From Labrenzia sp. R4_2 (lineage in GTDB: Bacteria > Pseudomonadota > Alphaproteobacteria > Rhizobiales > Stappiaceae), in the NCBI RefSeq assembly GCF_017743865.1, contig NZ_JAGHRJ010000001.1, positions 744,001-808,000 on the forward strand: 64,000 nucleotides of DNA, in the 5' to 3' direction. The position numbers were made by a program, and so were the translations under genes. Shown one piece after another: positions 52,282-60,947 of this stretch. The notes under the pieces are model-generated. The model was not told where the DNA came from. It did no database searches and saw nothing but the letters and a program-made list of their open reading frames with translations. Each line of letters begins with the position of its first letter. Positions within the stretch are counted from its first letter, which is position 1.

Positions 52282-53097
52282 CTATCCTCCCAGGTCTTTT
52301 AGAACGGCCAAAAGACCGTCGACACTGCCGCTGTCCATGTAGCGCTGCACCTCAATCACGATCCTGAGCTGTTTGGCCAGATATGCCAAGCGCCTGTGGT
52401 CATTTTCGATATGTTTGGCGGTCACCTCGGCATCAATCGCTTCGGCTTCCTTCAAGAGTTTCTGGATTTCCGCCAAGGTTTTTTCGTTTTGGACGCCTTG
52501 CTTGCGCAAATGCGATTTCACGGCGTTGAGCCCCTCCAGGGCAATGGCCCGTGCCTCATCCCGGACAGTGGTGTCGGCGGACGGATCGGCAATTGCATCG
52601 AGAACCCGGCCAAGGGCACCGTCGAGTTTCACTAGGAGACCGGGCCGTTCATCTGCAGGGGCAGGAAGAACAGCTGTTTTGACGGTCACTGCCATTGCGT
52701 TGCTCTCTTGACTGACACCAGCCTTGCGTGCTGCAACGAATGTCTTGATGATGAATCGGGTTGCTTCCACGGCCTCCGGCGTCCGGATAATGGTTGCCGC
52801 CATGGCGGCGCCGTGTTCAGTGAAAACCCATGGCAAATAACGTCGTCCGCCTCTTCCTTTTGAGATACCAAATTGGTACATCAAAATTTCTGCTTCACTT
52901 TCAGTGAGTTGAAACGCAAAGCCGCCCTCAAACCGCTCGAGATGTGCCTTGACACGCTGGTTGAATTTCGAGGTCGACAGTCCAAAAAGCCTTGCCAAAT
53001 CCTCATCCAGAACGACGGCCTGGTCCCGGATTTCAAAGATTTGCGGCGGTTCGAGCTTGGTCAGTTCTGGAGATGGGGTGGCCATATGAATATCCAA
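52282..53097 (-). CDS. ORF6N-domain protein of phage origin
   Basis: 271 residues; the ATG at 53085 (five codons in) is an alternative start. Residues about 15-130 match the ORF6N domain, a DNA-binding module of phage antirepressors: IFEIRDQAVVLDEDLARLFG, then ERFEGGFAFQLTESEAE and YLPWVFTEHGAAMAATIIRTPEA. The C-terminal half is a helical, coiled-coil-like region. No integrase, repressor or capsid gene is nearby, so this is an isolated remnant or an independent regulator. It sits between chromosomal genes without visible repeats at its ends. Confidence 0.82.
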   Translation of the reverse strand: MDIHMATPSPELTKLEPPQIFEIRDQAVVLDEDLARLFGLSTSKFNQRVKAHLERFEGGFAFQLTESEAEILMYQFGISKGRGGRRYLPWVFTEHGAAMAATIIRTPEAVEATRFIIKTFVAARKAGVSQESNAMAVTVKTAVLPAPADERPGLLVKLDGALGRVLDAIADPSADTTVRDEARAIALEGLNAVKSHLRKQGVQNEKTLAEIQKLLKEAEAIDAEVTAKHIENDHRRLAYLAKQLRIVIEVQRYMDSGSVDGLLAVLKDLGG

Positions 53098-53183
53098 AAA
53101 ATCAACGATCTGAAACAGGTAGCATCAAGCGATGTATTGTATCCATGGTTGATTATCTGGATGAAAAAACAAATGCCAAGAAC

Positions 53184-53216
53184 GAAGTGAGGAGCCAGAA
53201 CGCGGCCCCTCACTTC
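53184..53216 (-). terminator. Hairpin terminating the TRAP operon
   Basis: Arms GAAGTGAGG (53184-53192) and CCTCACTTC (53208-53216), extended inward by GCC/GGC. It begins 11 bases after the dctP stop codon. On the minus strand it is followed by a T-rich but interrupted tract, so termination could be partial. Confidence 0.6.
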
Positions 53217-53226
53217 TGGTGCCGTC

Positions 53227-54285
53227 TTAGTTCAGGTCTGCGTCGCGCGCGCCGTTCACGTCTGCCTCGGCAGCTGCCACGGCTTCTTCCAGCGCGCCGA
53301 AGATTTCGCCGCCGCGGTCAACGTTTTCCTTGAACCAATCGAAGACCGGGCTTGCAGCTTCTTTGAAGGCTGCCTTTTCGGCCGGAGTTGGAACGTAAAG
53401 ATCACCACCACCTGCGACAAAGTCCTCATAGGCCTGGATCGACTTGCGCTTCGGAGATGCAAAGGTTGCCTGTTGCAGGGCATAGAAACCATCAACAACC
53501 ACGCGGCGCATGTCTTCCGGCATGGAGAGGAACTTCTCGTTGTTCATCCACCACAGAGCGCCCATGTAGGCGTGTCCGTCGAGGGTGACGTATTGCAGGC
53601 CGGCATCCGGGAATTTCATGCCCATGATGTCGGTGATGCCGTTCTTTGAGCCTTCAACCACACCGGTCTGGAAGGAGGTGAACAGCTCCGGCCACGGGAT
53701 CGGGGTCGGAGACGCACCGAGCGCTTTGACAAGAACCTGCGGCAGATCAGCAACGACAGTGCGGATCTTCAGGCCTTCCATGTCAGCAGGTGCCGCAATA
53801 CGCCGCTTTGTATTGGCGAAGTTCCGCCAGCCGCCGGTGTTGCCGATGGTCATCAGGCGGATCATGTTGTCACTGTCTTCCAGCGCCATGTTGCGCATGG
53901 TGCGGGTGAACTCACCGGACAGAACATGTTCTGCGATCCGGTCGTCAGACATCATGTATGGCAGGTCGAGAACCTGAACATACGGGAAGATGCCGGATGC
54001 GCCGCCGGATGTGGAGATGTAAATATCGATCGCACCGCCTGCAACGCCTTGCAGGCACTCCGCGCCGTTGGAGCACAGCTGCGTACCGATGAAGAGTTCT
54101 ACTTCAATGGCGCCGTTCGAGGCGGCTTCCACAAAGTTCTTGAACACGACAAGACCATCATAGTCTTCATCGTTTTCGTTGGAGTTTGCAGTGGCGCGCA
54201 ATGTGTAGTCGGCCGCCGTTGCACTCAACGCGGACCCGGCGAGCATCGCCGCGACCGTCAAGGATTTAAGGGCAGATTTGAGCAT
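53227..54285 (-). CDS. dctP: TRAP transporter substrate-binding protein DctP
   Basis: 352 residues with a signal peptide (SLTVAAMLAGSALSATAA). DctP-family features include LRATANSNENDEDYDG, MEGLKIRTVVADLPQVLVKALGASPTPIPWPELFTSFQTGVVEG (landmark near 165-210) and a GLQYVTLDGHAYMG strand; the Arg in KIRTV is the usual carboxylate or sulfonate anchor. It delivers an anionic substrate to DctQM. It is last in the operon, separated from dctM by about 27 bases. Confidence 0.93.
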   Translation of the reverse strand: MLKSALKSLTVAAMLAGSALSATAADYTLRATANSNENDEDYDGLVVFKNFVEAASNGAIEVELFIGTQLCSNGAECLQGVAGGAIDIYISTSGGASGIFPYVQVLDLPYMMSDDRIAEHVLSGEFTRTMRNMALEDSDNMIRLMTIGNTGGWRNFANTKRRIAAPADMEGLKIRTVVADLPQVLVKALGASPTPIPWPELFTSFQTGVVEGSKNGITDIMGMKFPDAGLQYVTLDGHAYMGALWWMNNEKFLSMPEDMRRVVVDGFYALQQATFASPKRKSIQAYEDFVAGGGDLYVPTPAEKAAFKEAASPVFDWFKENVDRGGEIFGALEEAVAAAEADVNGARDADLN

Positions 54286-54312
54286 TGAAGTCCTCCCTAG
54301 GTAAAGCTCAGA

Positions 54313-55602
54313 TCAGTTGGCAAATCCGGTCAGACGCGGGATCGTCATCGAAAGTGCCGGAATGTAAGTGATCAAGAAGATCACTGCGATCTCCACCGCC
54401 AGAAACGGCAGAATAGCCTTGGATATCGTCTCCACCCGTTCCTTGGAGACAGATGCCGCAACAAACAGGACCAGCCCCATCGGAGGCGTTGCCAGACCAA
54501 TGGTCAGGTTCACGCTCATGATGATGGCAAAATGGATCGGATCAACACCCAGTTCGAGAAAGATCGGTCCAAGGATAGGTCCAAGAATGATGATCGCCGG
54601 TCCCGCATCCAGAAACATGCCCACAATGAACAGAAGCAGGTTGATCAGGAATAATAGGAGCAGCGGGTTTTCGGTGAGGCTGAGCACGAAGTCAGCCATG
54701 ATTTGCGGTGCGTAGCTGAGGCTGACCACGGTTTTGAAGGCCATGGCGGCCCCGACCAGTAGCAGCACAACGGCTGATGTGATGCCAGCACGGTTCAAAA
54801 CACCCGGAATTTCATGCGGCTTCAAGGTTCTGAGAACAAACAGCCCGATGAAGAGGGCATAGGCCACAGCAACGGCTGCCGCTTCAGTGGGTGTGAAGAC
54901 ACCGGCCAGAATGCCGCCAAGGATGATCACCGGGGTCAAAAGCGGAAAGAAGGCCTTGAGAGATGCCTGGCCGCGTTCGCCCCACGTCGACTTCCGCGAG
55001 GCTACCGGGAAATCATACTTGTCGGCCATGAACTTGACCATCAGCATCAGGCCGACACCGACCATGACACCGGGAACAATACCTGCGAGGAACAGCGCGG
55101 CAACACTCTCGCCCATCACATAGGCGTAGATGATCATGATACCTGACGGCGGAATGATCGGACCGATCACCGAGGAAGCGGCCGTGATTGCGGCTGCAAA
55201 TTTCCGGGTGTAGCCCTGTTTCTCCATGGCCGGGATGAGCATGGACCCAAGCGCTGAGGTGTCGGCAACCGCCGAGCCGGAGAGGCCGGCAAACAGCATG
55301 GACGACAGGATGTTGACGTGCGCCAGGCCGCCGCGCAGGTGCCCCATGAGTGCCTGGGAAAACTCCACCAGCCGCATGGTGATCCCGCCTTTGTTCATCA
55401 GCTCGCCTGCGAGCATGAAGAACGGAATCGCCATGAGAGGAAAAGAGTCCATCCCGTTGTAGACGTTGCGGTAGAGAAGGGTGATGTCCCGCTCCTGACC
55501 GTTCAGCCACAACAACATGCCGGGCGCTGCGAGCAGGCCGAAGAAGACCGGCAAACCGATCATCAGGAAAACGAGGAAGACGGGAAGAAACCAAATCAGC
55601 AT
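54313..55602 (-). CDS. dctM: TRAP transporter large permease DctM
   Basis: 429 residues and about twelve membrane helices. DctM landmarks: AIPFFMLAGELMNKGGIT, LSGSAVADTSALGSMLIPAMEKQGY and GPIIPPSGIMIIYAYVMGES. It is the Na+-driven transport subunit. The ATG overlaps the stop of dctQ by one base, as in most dctQM pairs. Confidence 0.95.
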   Translation of the reverse strand: MLIWFLPVFLVFLMIGLPVFFGLLAAPGMLLWLNGQERDITLLYRNVYNGMDSFPLMAIPFFMLAGELMNKGGITMRLVEFSQALMGHLRGGLAHVNILSSMLFAGLSGSAVADTSALGSMLIPAMEKQGYTRKFAAAITAASSVIGPIIPPSGIMIIYAYVMGESVAALFLAGIVPGVMVGVGLMLMVKFMADKYDFPVASRKSTWGERGQASLKAFFPLLTPVIILGGILAGVFTPTEAAAVAVAYALFIGLFVLRTLKPHEIPGVLNRAGITSAVVLLLVGAAMAFKTVVSLSYAPQIMADFVLSLTENPLLLLFLINLLLFIVGMFLDAGPAIIILGPILGPIFLELGVDPIHFAIIMSVNLTIGLATPPMGLVLFVAASVSKERVETISKAILPFLAVEIAVIFLITYIPALSMTIPRLTGFAN

Positions 55603-56192
55603 CAGTCTGCCCCCGCCATATCGATATCCGGAATGCCCGGAAGGTCATCCTTGCCACCGATCAAGGAGATCAGGCTGCGCAAGATGAGCTCAACATTGAC
55701 CAGTGCGAGCAAGATGACGCCAACGAACATCGACATCATCATCCAGCTGCGCGGCACCCGGATCCACTCAGTCAACGTCAAATTGCCCGGAACGTAGAGA
55801 GAGGCGGTTGCGAATTTTCCGCCAAAACCGGTCACTTCAGCGTAGCCAATCTGAACAGCGACGATCAGTACCACGAACGAGACACACAGCAGGAAAAGGG
55901 ACAGAACGCTTGCCAGGATTTTGGGCAGCATGATCACCAGCGTGTCGATGGCCACAAATCCGCCGCGCCGGAAGGCGGTCGGTGCCATCAAACCGGTCAT
56001 CCAGAGCATGCAAAAACGGGCGGCCTCATCAGGCCAGGGGAGGGCATTGTTGAACCCATAGCGGGCCACGACCTGTATCAGGATCGCAACCACCATCAAC
56101 GCAACGGCGACGACGCCGATCCCTCGTCCGATCCGCAAAAGATGCGAATTGACGAAGGCAAGCGGTTTCAAAACCGCCAGCAATGCCCCCAT
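55602..56192 (-). CDS. dctQ: TRAP transporter small permease DctQ
   Basis: 196 residues with four membrane helices; NNALPWPDEAARFCMLWMTGL is the conserved DctQ motif. It partners DctM in the membrane. It lies 74 bases after the flavin reductase gene in the same orientation, linking transport to the monooxygenase genes upstream. Confidence 0.9.
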   Translation of the reverse strand: MGALLAVLKPLAFVNSHLLRIGRGIGVVAVALMVVAILIQVVARYGFNNALPWPDEAARFCMLWMTGLMAPTAFRRGGFVAIDTLVIMLPKILASVLSLFLLCVSFVVLIVAVQIGYAEVTGFGGKFATASLYVPGNLTLTEWIRVPRSWMMMSMFVGVILLALVNVELILRSLISLIGGKDDLPGIPDIDMAGAD

Positions 56193-56266
56193 ACGGGCTC
56201 CTCCCTGGTACGTCCATTATGGCAGGGGCGATGTTCGTCCCGGCCTTTGCTTATCTGTGCACGCTC

Positions 56267-56782
56267 TTACTTTGGCGCGATTTGTCCGAGTTTGCCGGAA
56301 AAAAATGTCAGCGCATCCCCGGTGCGCATCTCAGCCTGCATCACTTGGCCCAGAACAATCAAATGATCGCCGCCCTCGTAGGCCGCGAACCGCTTGCATT
56401 CGAAGCGCGCCAGGCAGTTCTCGATCAGCGGTACGTTGTTCTCGCAAAGCTGGTATGTCAGCTGATCAAAAGCATGTGCGTTCTTGACGAACCCATTGCA
56501 GATCTCCGCCTGCTCGTGGCTCAGAACATGGATTGCATAGCGTTCGGCTTGCTCAAAGTAGCGGAACCGGCGCGACCCCTTGTCCGGCATCCAAAGGACG
56601 AGCGGCGGGTCCATGGAGACGGAAGAAAAGCTGTTGGCGGTAATTCCGACCGGGCCGTCTTCGGAATGGGTGGTCACAACTGTAACGCCGGTCGCAAATC
56701 GGCCGAAGGCATCCCGCAAGAGCCGGGAGTTTTCAGAATGCGGCGCGAACGTCACGGTGTGATCTGCATTTTGCATTGTCAT
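56267..56782 (-). CDS. NAD(P)H:flavin reductase (SmoA/RutF-like)
   Basis: 171 residues. The family pattern DAFGRFATGVTVVTTHSEDGPVGITANSFSSVSMDPPLVLW (landmark about 25-65) and FAIHVLSHEQAE-like region place it in the flavin reductase-like family. It should supply reduced FMN to the SsuD-like monooxygenase encoded two genes upstream. The start overlaps the aldo/keto reductase stop by one base (TGATG). In Agrobacterium the equivalent trio is SmoA, SmoB and SmoC. Confidence 0.9.
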   Translation of the reverse strand: MTMQNADHTVTFAPHSENSRLLRDAFGRFATGVTVVTTHSEDGPVGITANSFSSVSMDPPLVLWMPDKGSRRFRYFEQAERYAIHVLSHEQAEICNGFVKNAHAFDQLTYQLCENNVPLIENCLARFECKRFAAYEGGDHLIVLGQVMQAEMRTGDALTFFSGKLGQIAPK

Positions 56783-57672
56783 CAGGGAACCTCGTTTCCA
56801 AGGGCTGCCTCGTAGAGGCGGTACCAGGTTTCGCGGTCAGGTTTGACTTTGAGCGCGTCCGAGATTTTCCCGATACGCTCCAGATTGTTGGTGCCCATGA
56901 CCGGCATGAGGTGTGCCGGATGCGCCAAAAGGAACGCAACGGCAACTGCTGAGCGGTCAACACCGTAGGAACTTGCGATCTCGTCCATCACGGAGCCGAG
57001 CTTGCCGCCTTCCGAAATCAGAGATCCGCCACCAAGCGGTGACCAGGCCATCAGTTTTGTGCCGAGCCGCTGATGGAATGCGAGATCGCCATTGGTGAAC
57101 GGAGAAATCTCCTTTAGGGAGATCTCGATCTGGTTGGTCACCAGCGTGTTGGACATGGCGGATTGAAGAAGTTCCCAGTCCCACGGACGGAAGTTCGAAA
57201 CGCCGATGTTCCGGACCTTACCGGATTTCACCAGATCATCCAGCGCAGCACCGGTTTCATGGTGATCCATGAACGGATCCGGGCGGTGGATCAGAAGAAG
57301 GTCGACTGTCTCGATGGCCATTTCGGTGAGAGAAATCTCGACCGATTTCTCAATGTGAGCTCGCGATGTGTCGTAGTACTTCACCTTGGCATCGGCATAC
57401 CGGCCACACGGAGCGACGATGTCACACTTTGTGACGATTTCCATTTTGTCGCGCAGGGACGGATTGGCTTTCATCGCGCCGCCGAGCACGGCCTCGGCAC
57501 CGTAATCGCCGTAGATATCCGCCTGATCGAAGGTCGTGATGCCCTGATCAAGACAGGATTGGATTTTCCGCTCCACATGCGCCGGGGATGTGTCCGCATC
57601 ATCGCCGAGCCGCCACATGCCGTAGATGAGGCGGGAAAATTCAAGCGTGTCGTTAAGTTTGACGCGATCCAT
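56782..57672 (-). CDS. Aldo/keto reductase (SmoB/YdhF-like)
   Basis: 296 residues from the ATG at 57672, which overlaps the monooxygenase stop (TAATG). The catalytic tetrad is intact: Asp49 and Tyr54 in TFDQADIYGDYG, Lys82 in IVTKCDI, His129 in LLLIHRPDP. The (beta/alpha)8 sequence resembles YdhF-type enzymes. In oxidative sulfoquinovose degradation, SmoB of this family reduces 6-oxo-glucose to glucose after desulfonation. The same role is inferred here from the neighbours. Confidence 0.88.
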   Translation of the reverse strand: MDRVKLNDTLEFSRLIYGMWRLGDDADTSPAHVERKIQSCLDQGITTFDQADIYGDYGAEAVLGGAMKANPSLRDKMEIVTKCDIVAPCGRYADAKVKYYDTSRAHIEKSVEISLTEMAIETVDLLLIHRPDPFMDHHETGAALDDLVKSGKVRNIGVSNFRPWDWELLQSAMSNTLVTNQIEISLKEISPFTNGDLAFHQRLGTKLMAWSPLGGGSLISEGGKLGSVMDEIASSYGVDRSAVAVAFLLAHPAHLMPVMGTNNLERIGKISDALKVKPDRETWYRLYEAALGNEVP

Positions 57673-58826
57673 TAGCGGCGGACTCCATTGCCGAGCGGTG
57701 TTGCAGGGGTTTCGGCCGGAACGCGGCCGTAAGCTTCGGGAAGCGAGCAAGTCTTCAGGTTTGGCATGACGCGGGAACCGAAGTGCTTGGCTTCTTCTTC
57801 ATGCGGGTAGCCGGAGAAGATGAACGCCCGAATGCCCATTTTCTGATAGGCCTCGATCTTGGACATCACCTGATCGGTGGAGCCGACAAGTGCCGCACCA
57901 CAACCGGAGCGCGCCCGGCCAACACCGGTCCAGAGGTTCGGCTCGATGTAACCGAACTCGTCCGCGATCTCGCGGTTCTTGGATTGGTGGCTCACGCCCA
58001 GGGACTTTGCGTCGAGCGCGCGTTCGCGGATGGCGGTGCCTTTGTCATCGTCCAGCTTGGAAACGATATAGTCGGCGTATTCCTGTGCTTCCTTTTCGGT
58101 GTCGCGCACGATCATGTGGACGCGCAGACCGTAGTCGAGAGTGCGATCGTATTTCTCGGCGACCGCATGAACAGCCTTCATGCGGCCTTCCAGCTCTTCA
58201 ATCTTTTCCGGCCACATCAGGTAGACATCACAGTGCTGGCCGCACAGGTCCAAAGCGTCTGGCGAATAACCGCCAAAATAAAGAAGGGGACCGCCGGTCT
58301 GGTAAGGCCTGGCCGGATCCGTGGTCAGGCCTTTGAAATTGTAGATCTGACCCTCGTAGTTGATCTCGTCCTGCGTCCAGGCCTGCTTCAGAATTTCAAC
58401 CACTTCGCGGGAGCGCTGGTAACGGTAGCCGCTGTCGGCTTCTTCGCCCGGAAAGTTGGAGGAGATGATGTTGACCGTCAGCCGGCCTTCCAGCATGTGG
58501 TCGAGCGTCGCGATGGTCCGCGCCAGCATGATCGGCTGCATTTCGCCACAGCGGACGGCCGCCAGCAGGTTGATCTTGTCGGTAATCGGCGCGCAGCCGG
58601 CGACGAAGGAAAGCGTGTCCTGTCCGACCTGATAGGAAGACGGGCACAGAATGTTCCGGAAGCCTTGGGCCTCGGCCGTTTTGACGATCGAGGAACAGTG
58701 CTCCCATGAGGACCGCAAGTGGCCTTCCGGAACGCCGAGGAACTGATAGTCGTCCGAGCACAGCGCCGCAAACCAGGACACTTCAGCTGCATCTAGGTCC
58801 GGCGAAGTTACGGGAACAACGGTCAT
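57672..58826 (-). CDS. FMNH2-dependent alkanesulfonate/sulfoquinovose monooxygenase (SsuD/SmoC-like)
   Basis: 384 residues, luciferase-like TIM barrel. Sulfonate-pocket residues of SsuD-type enzymes are kept: Trp205 in YLMWPE, Arg235 and His237 in LRVHMIVRD, the GVGRARSGCGAALVG loop (about 301-314), and Tyr340/His342 in FSGYPHEEEA. These enzymes split a C-S bond using reduced flavin and O2, releasing sulfite and an aldehyde. With an aldo/keto reductase and flavin reductase in the same operon, sulfoquinovose is the best-supported substrate, though another sulfonate is possible. It is the first gene of the minus-strand operon. Confidence 0.88.
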   Translation of the reverse strand: MTVVPVTSPDLDAAEVSWFAALCSDDYQFLGVPEGHLRSSWEHCSSIVKTAEAQGFRNILCPSSYQVGQDTLSFVAGCAPITDKINLLAAVRCGEMQPIMLARTIATLDHMLEGRLTVNIISSNFPGEEADSGYRYQRSREVVEILKQAWTQDEINYEGQIYNFKGLTTDPARPYQTGGPLLYFGGYSPDALDLCGQHCDVYLMWPEKIEELEGRMKAVHAVAEKYDRTLDYGLRVHMIVRDTEKEAQEYADYIVSKLDDDKGTAIRERALDAKSLGVSHQSKNREIADEFGYIEPNLWTGVGRARSGCGAALVGSTDQVMSKIEAYQKMGIRAFIFSGYPHEEEAKHFGSRVMPNLKTCSLPEAYGRVPAETPATPLGNGVRR

Positions 58827-58973
58827 CTAAGGCTCTCCTCCCCAATATTTTTTTGGGCATTTCGTTTGTTTTCGAAGGCCTTCATTTGGACCTTCACTTT
58901 TTCCTTGCTTATCACCCGCCTTGATGTAAATCAATAGTGTATCAATTTTCGAAAGACAGATCGCCGCACCGCA
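58827..58973. promoter_or_regulatory. Divergent promoter region with candidate GntR operator
   Basis: 147 AT-rich bases between the monooxygenase operon and the GntR gene. The palindrome TTGAT-GTAA-ATCAA lies at 58921-58934, and a further ATCAA follows at 58941-58945, giving two overlapping half-site combinations. This is the natural place for the regulator to bind and control both directions; the exact operator is inference. Confidence 0.5.
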
Positions 58974-59684
58974 ATGCCAACCGCCTCGCAGACCTCAAAT
59001 GCCCTGCCTCTTTATGTCCAGATAAGTGAGCTTCTCATTCGGGATATCGCGGCTGGCCGCCTTCTTGACGGAGAGCGTTTGCCGCCGGAACGGGACATGG
59101 CGGAAGAGCTTGGGATCTCCATCGGCACATTGCGAAAAGCGCTGGCTGATCTTACGGAAAAAGGCCTATTGGAGCGGATCCAAGGCTCGGGAAACTACAT
59201 ACGTCAGGGCGGAACGAACGAAAGCGTCTACGCCATGTTCCGTCTGGAGCTTCTGTCCGGTGGTGGACTGCCCAAAGCCGATATTCTTGAGGTTGACCGC
59301 GTTTTCAAGCCGGAAGATCTGCCGGTGTTCGGCACGAGCCGTGAGGGTACGCGTATCCGCCGTCTGCGCTACCTCAACGAAACAATCATCGCGGTTGAGG
59401 AAATCTGGCTGGATGGGGACTGCGGTTTTGTCCGCAGAGACCAGCTTTCAGATTCACTTTACCGTTTCTATCAAAAGCAGCTTGGCTTTTGGATCGTTCG
59501 CGCTGAAGACAGGGTGACGATCAAGGCCGTGCCGGACTGGGCGCCAGAGGTTTTTAACAAGGCACCCGGCACTCTCACAGGATACATCGAACGGTTCAGC
59601 TGGGCGGACAAGCCCGAGCCGGTCGAGTTTTCGCGCACCTGGTTCGATACCGACAGGGCGCATTACGTTCAAAGACTGAAATAG
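58974..59684 (+). CDS. GntR/HutC-family transcriptional regulator
   Basis: 236 residues. A winged helix-turn-helix occupies about 10-78 (LYVQISELLIRDIAAGRLLDGERLPPERDMAEELGISIGTLRKAL as landmark), followed by a UTRA effector-binding domain (about 95-230; RIRRLRYLNETIIAVEEIWL). UTRA regulators bind a small ligand and release DNA. It is divergent from the monooxygenase-TRAP operon and upstream of the Gfo/Idh/MocA gene, so it probably controls both and responds to the sugar substrate, like SmoD in the Agrobacterium smo locus. Confidence 0.92.
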   Translation: MPTASQTSNALPLYVQISELLIRDIAAGRLLDGERLPPERDMAEELGISIGTLRKALADLTEKGLLERIQGSGNYIRQGGTNESVYAMFRLELLSGGGLPKADILEVDRVFKPEDLPVFGTSREGTRIRRLRYLNETIIAVEEIWLDGDCGFVRRDQLSDSLYRFYQKQLGFWIVRAEDRVTIKAVPDWAPEVFNKAPGTLTGYIERFSWADKPEPVEFSRTWFDTDRAHYVQRLK

Positions 59685-59722
59685 GCGGGCGCCAAACGAT
59701 CCGCCGACTTAAGGAGAGCCAA

Positions 59723-60847
59723 ATGCCTGCAAAGGTAAGATACGGTGTCATCGGCTGTGGCATGATGGGTCAGGAGCACTTGCGCAACATCGCGCTGCTG
59801 CCGGACACCGAAGTGGTGGTTGTTTTCGAGCCGGATGTCGGTATGGCGGAGCAAGCCGCCCGGTTTGCGCCGCATGCCAGGTTCGTTGATTCCGTCGACG
59901 CTGTCTTAAACGTCGAAGAGCTGGATTGCATCCTGATCGCCAGTCCCAACCACTGCCATGTGCCGCAGATGGAGGAAATCCGTCAGAAAAGGCCGCTGCC
60001 GCTGCTTGTTGAAAAGCCGCTGTTCACCGACCCGAAGGATATTGCAGCGCTCGAGGCCTTCAAGGCATCGTATCCGGCCCCGGTCTGGGTCGCGATGGAA
60101 TACCGGTACATGCCGCCGATCGCAGCCCTGATCGAACAGGCAGAAACGGCGACGGGCGGAATCAAGATGCTGACCATCCGCGAGCATCGCTTTCCGTTTT
60201 TGGACAAGGTCGGATCCTGGAACCGGTTCAACCGTTATTCCGGCGGGACGTTTGTCGAAAAATGCTGTCACTTTTTCGATCTGATGCGGCTGATCATCAA
60301 GAGTGAGCCGGTCCGTGTCATGGCCTCAGCGGGGCAGGACGCCAACCACAAAGAAGAGCTCTATGACGGCGAAACGCCGGATATCCTCGACAACGGGTAT
60401 GTGATCGTTGATTTCGAAAACGGCGCCCGCGCAATGCTGGAACTGTGCATGTTCGCAGAAGGCTCCCGTTACCAGGAGGAGGTGTCCGCGGTCGGGCCGG
60501 CTGGCAAAATCGAGGCCTTGGTTCCGGGGCCGGGCCGGTTTTGGCCAAGAGATTTGGGCGAGCCGCCGGTTCCCCAACTGATCGTGTCGCCCCGCAATCC
60601 AAAAGGCCCGCGCCAAATCGATATTCTTGTTGATCCGACCATCCTGGACGCCGGAGACCACAACGGCTCGACCTTCTATCAGCACCAGCACTTTGTCGCT
60701 GTCGTTCGCGGCGAAAAGACCGACGTGGAAGTCTCTTTGGAAGATGGACGCAAAGCGGTCGAGATGGGGCTTGCCGCCCAGCAGTCCGCGCGCACCGGTC
60801 AGGCCGTTGCTGTCATCGGCAGGGCTGTATCTTCCATGGCCTGCTGA
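59723..60847 (+). CDS. Gfo/Idh/MocA-family NAD-dependent enzyme
   Basis: 374 residues. An N-terminal Rossmann fold (VIGCGMMGQEHLRNIALL) with the EKPLFTD motif is followed by the alpha/beta dimerisation and substrate domain (GGTFVEKCCHFFDLMRLI, containing the catalytic-type His region). Most relatives are sugar or cyclitol dehydrogenases. A branch of this fold (GH188) acts as an NAD-dependent sulfoquinovosidase. Because no GH31 sulfoquinovosidase is in the locus, that activity is a reasonable candidate here, but not proven by sequence alone. AAGGAGAG precedes the ATG; gntR ends 38 bases upstream. Confidence 0.85.
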   Translation: MPAKVRYGVIGCGMMGQEHLRNIALLPDTEVVVVFEPDVGMAEQAARFAPHARFVDSVDAVLNVEELDCILIASPNHCHVPQMEEIRQKRPLPLLVEKPLFTDPKDIAALEAFKASYPAPVWVAMEYRYMPPIAALIEQAETATGGIKMLTIREHRFPFLDKVGSWNRFNRYSGGTFVEKCCHFFDLMRLIIKSEPVRVMASAGQDANHKEELYDGETPDILDNGYVIVDFENGARAMLELCMFAEGSRYQEEVSAVGPAGKIEALVPGPGRFWPRDLGEPPVPQLIVSPRNPKGPRQIDILVDPTILDAGDHNGSTFYQHQHFVAVVRGEKTDVEVSLEDGRKAVEMGLAAQQSARTGQAVAVIGRAVSSMAC

Positions 60848-60891
60848 AGTCGGTTGGAAAGACTTCATCCCGCCTGAAATTGTGTTTGTTC

Positions 60892-60947
60892 GGTCCCGGC
60901 CTTGAGCCGGGACCATTTGATTTTAGGCCCCGGCTCAAGGCCGGGGC
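60892..60947. repeat. Pair of REP-like hairpins
   Basis: Two perfect palindromes 12 bases apart: GGTCCCGGC/GCCGGGACC around CTTGA (60892-60914) and GCCCCGGC/GCCGGGGC around TCAAG (60927-60947). The loops are reverse complements of each other, so the pair forms an inverted REP doublet. It follows the end of the Gfo/Idh/MocA gene. A related doublet lies at 63839-63903. Confidence 0.75.

Noticed and set aside
52282..53226. ORF6N gene as part of a toxin-antitoxin pair
   Set aside because: No small partner gene lies on either side; the adjacent space is only 50 and 130 bases and holds a hairpin.
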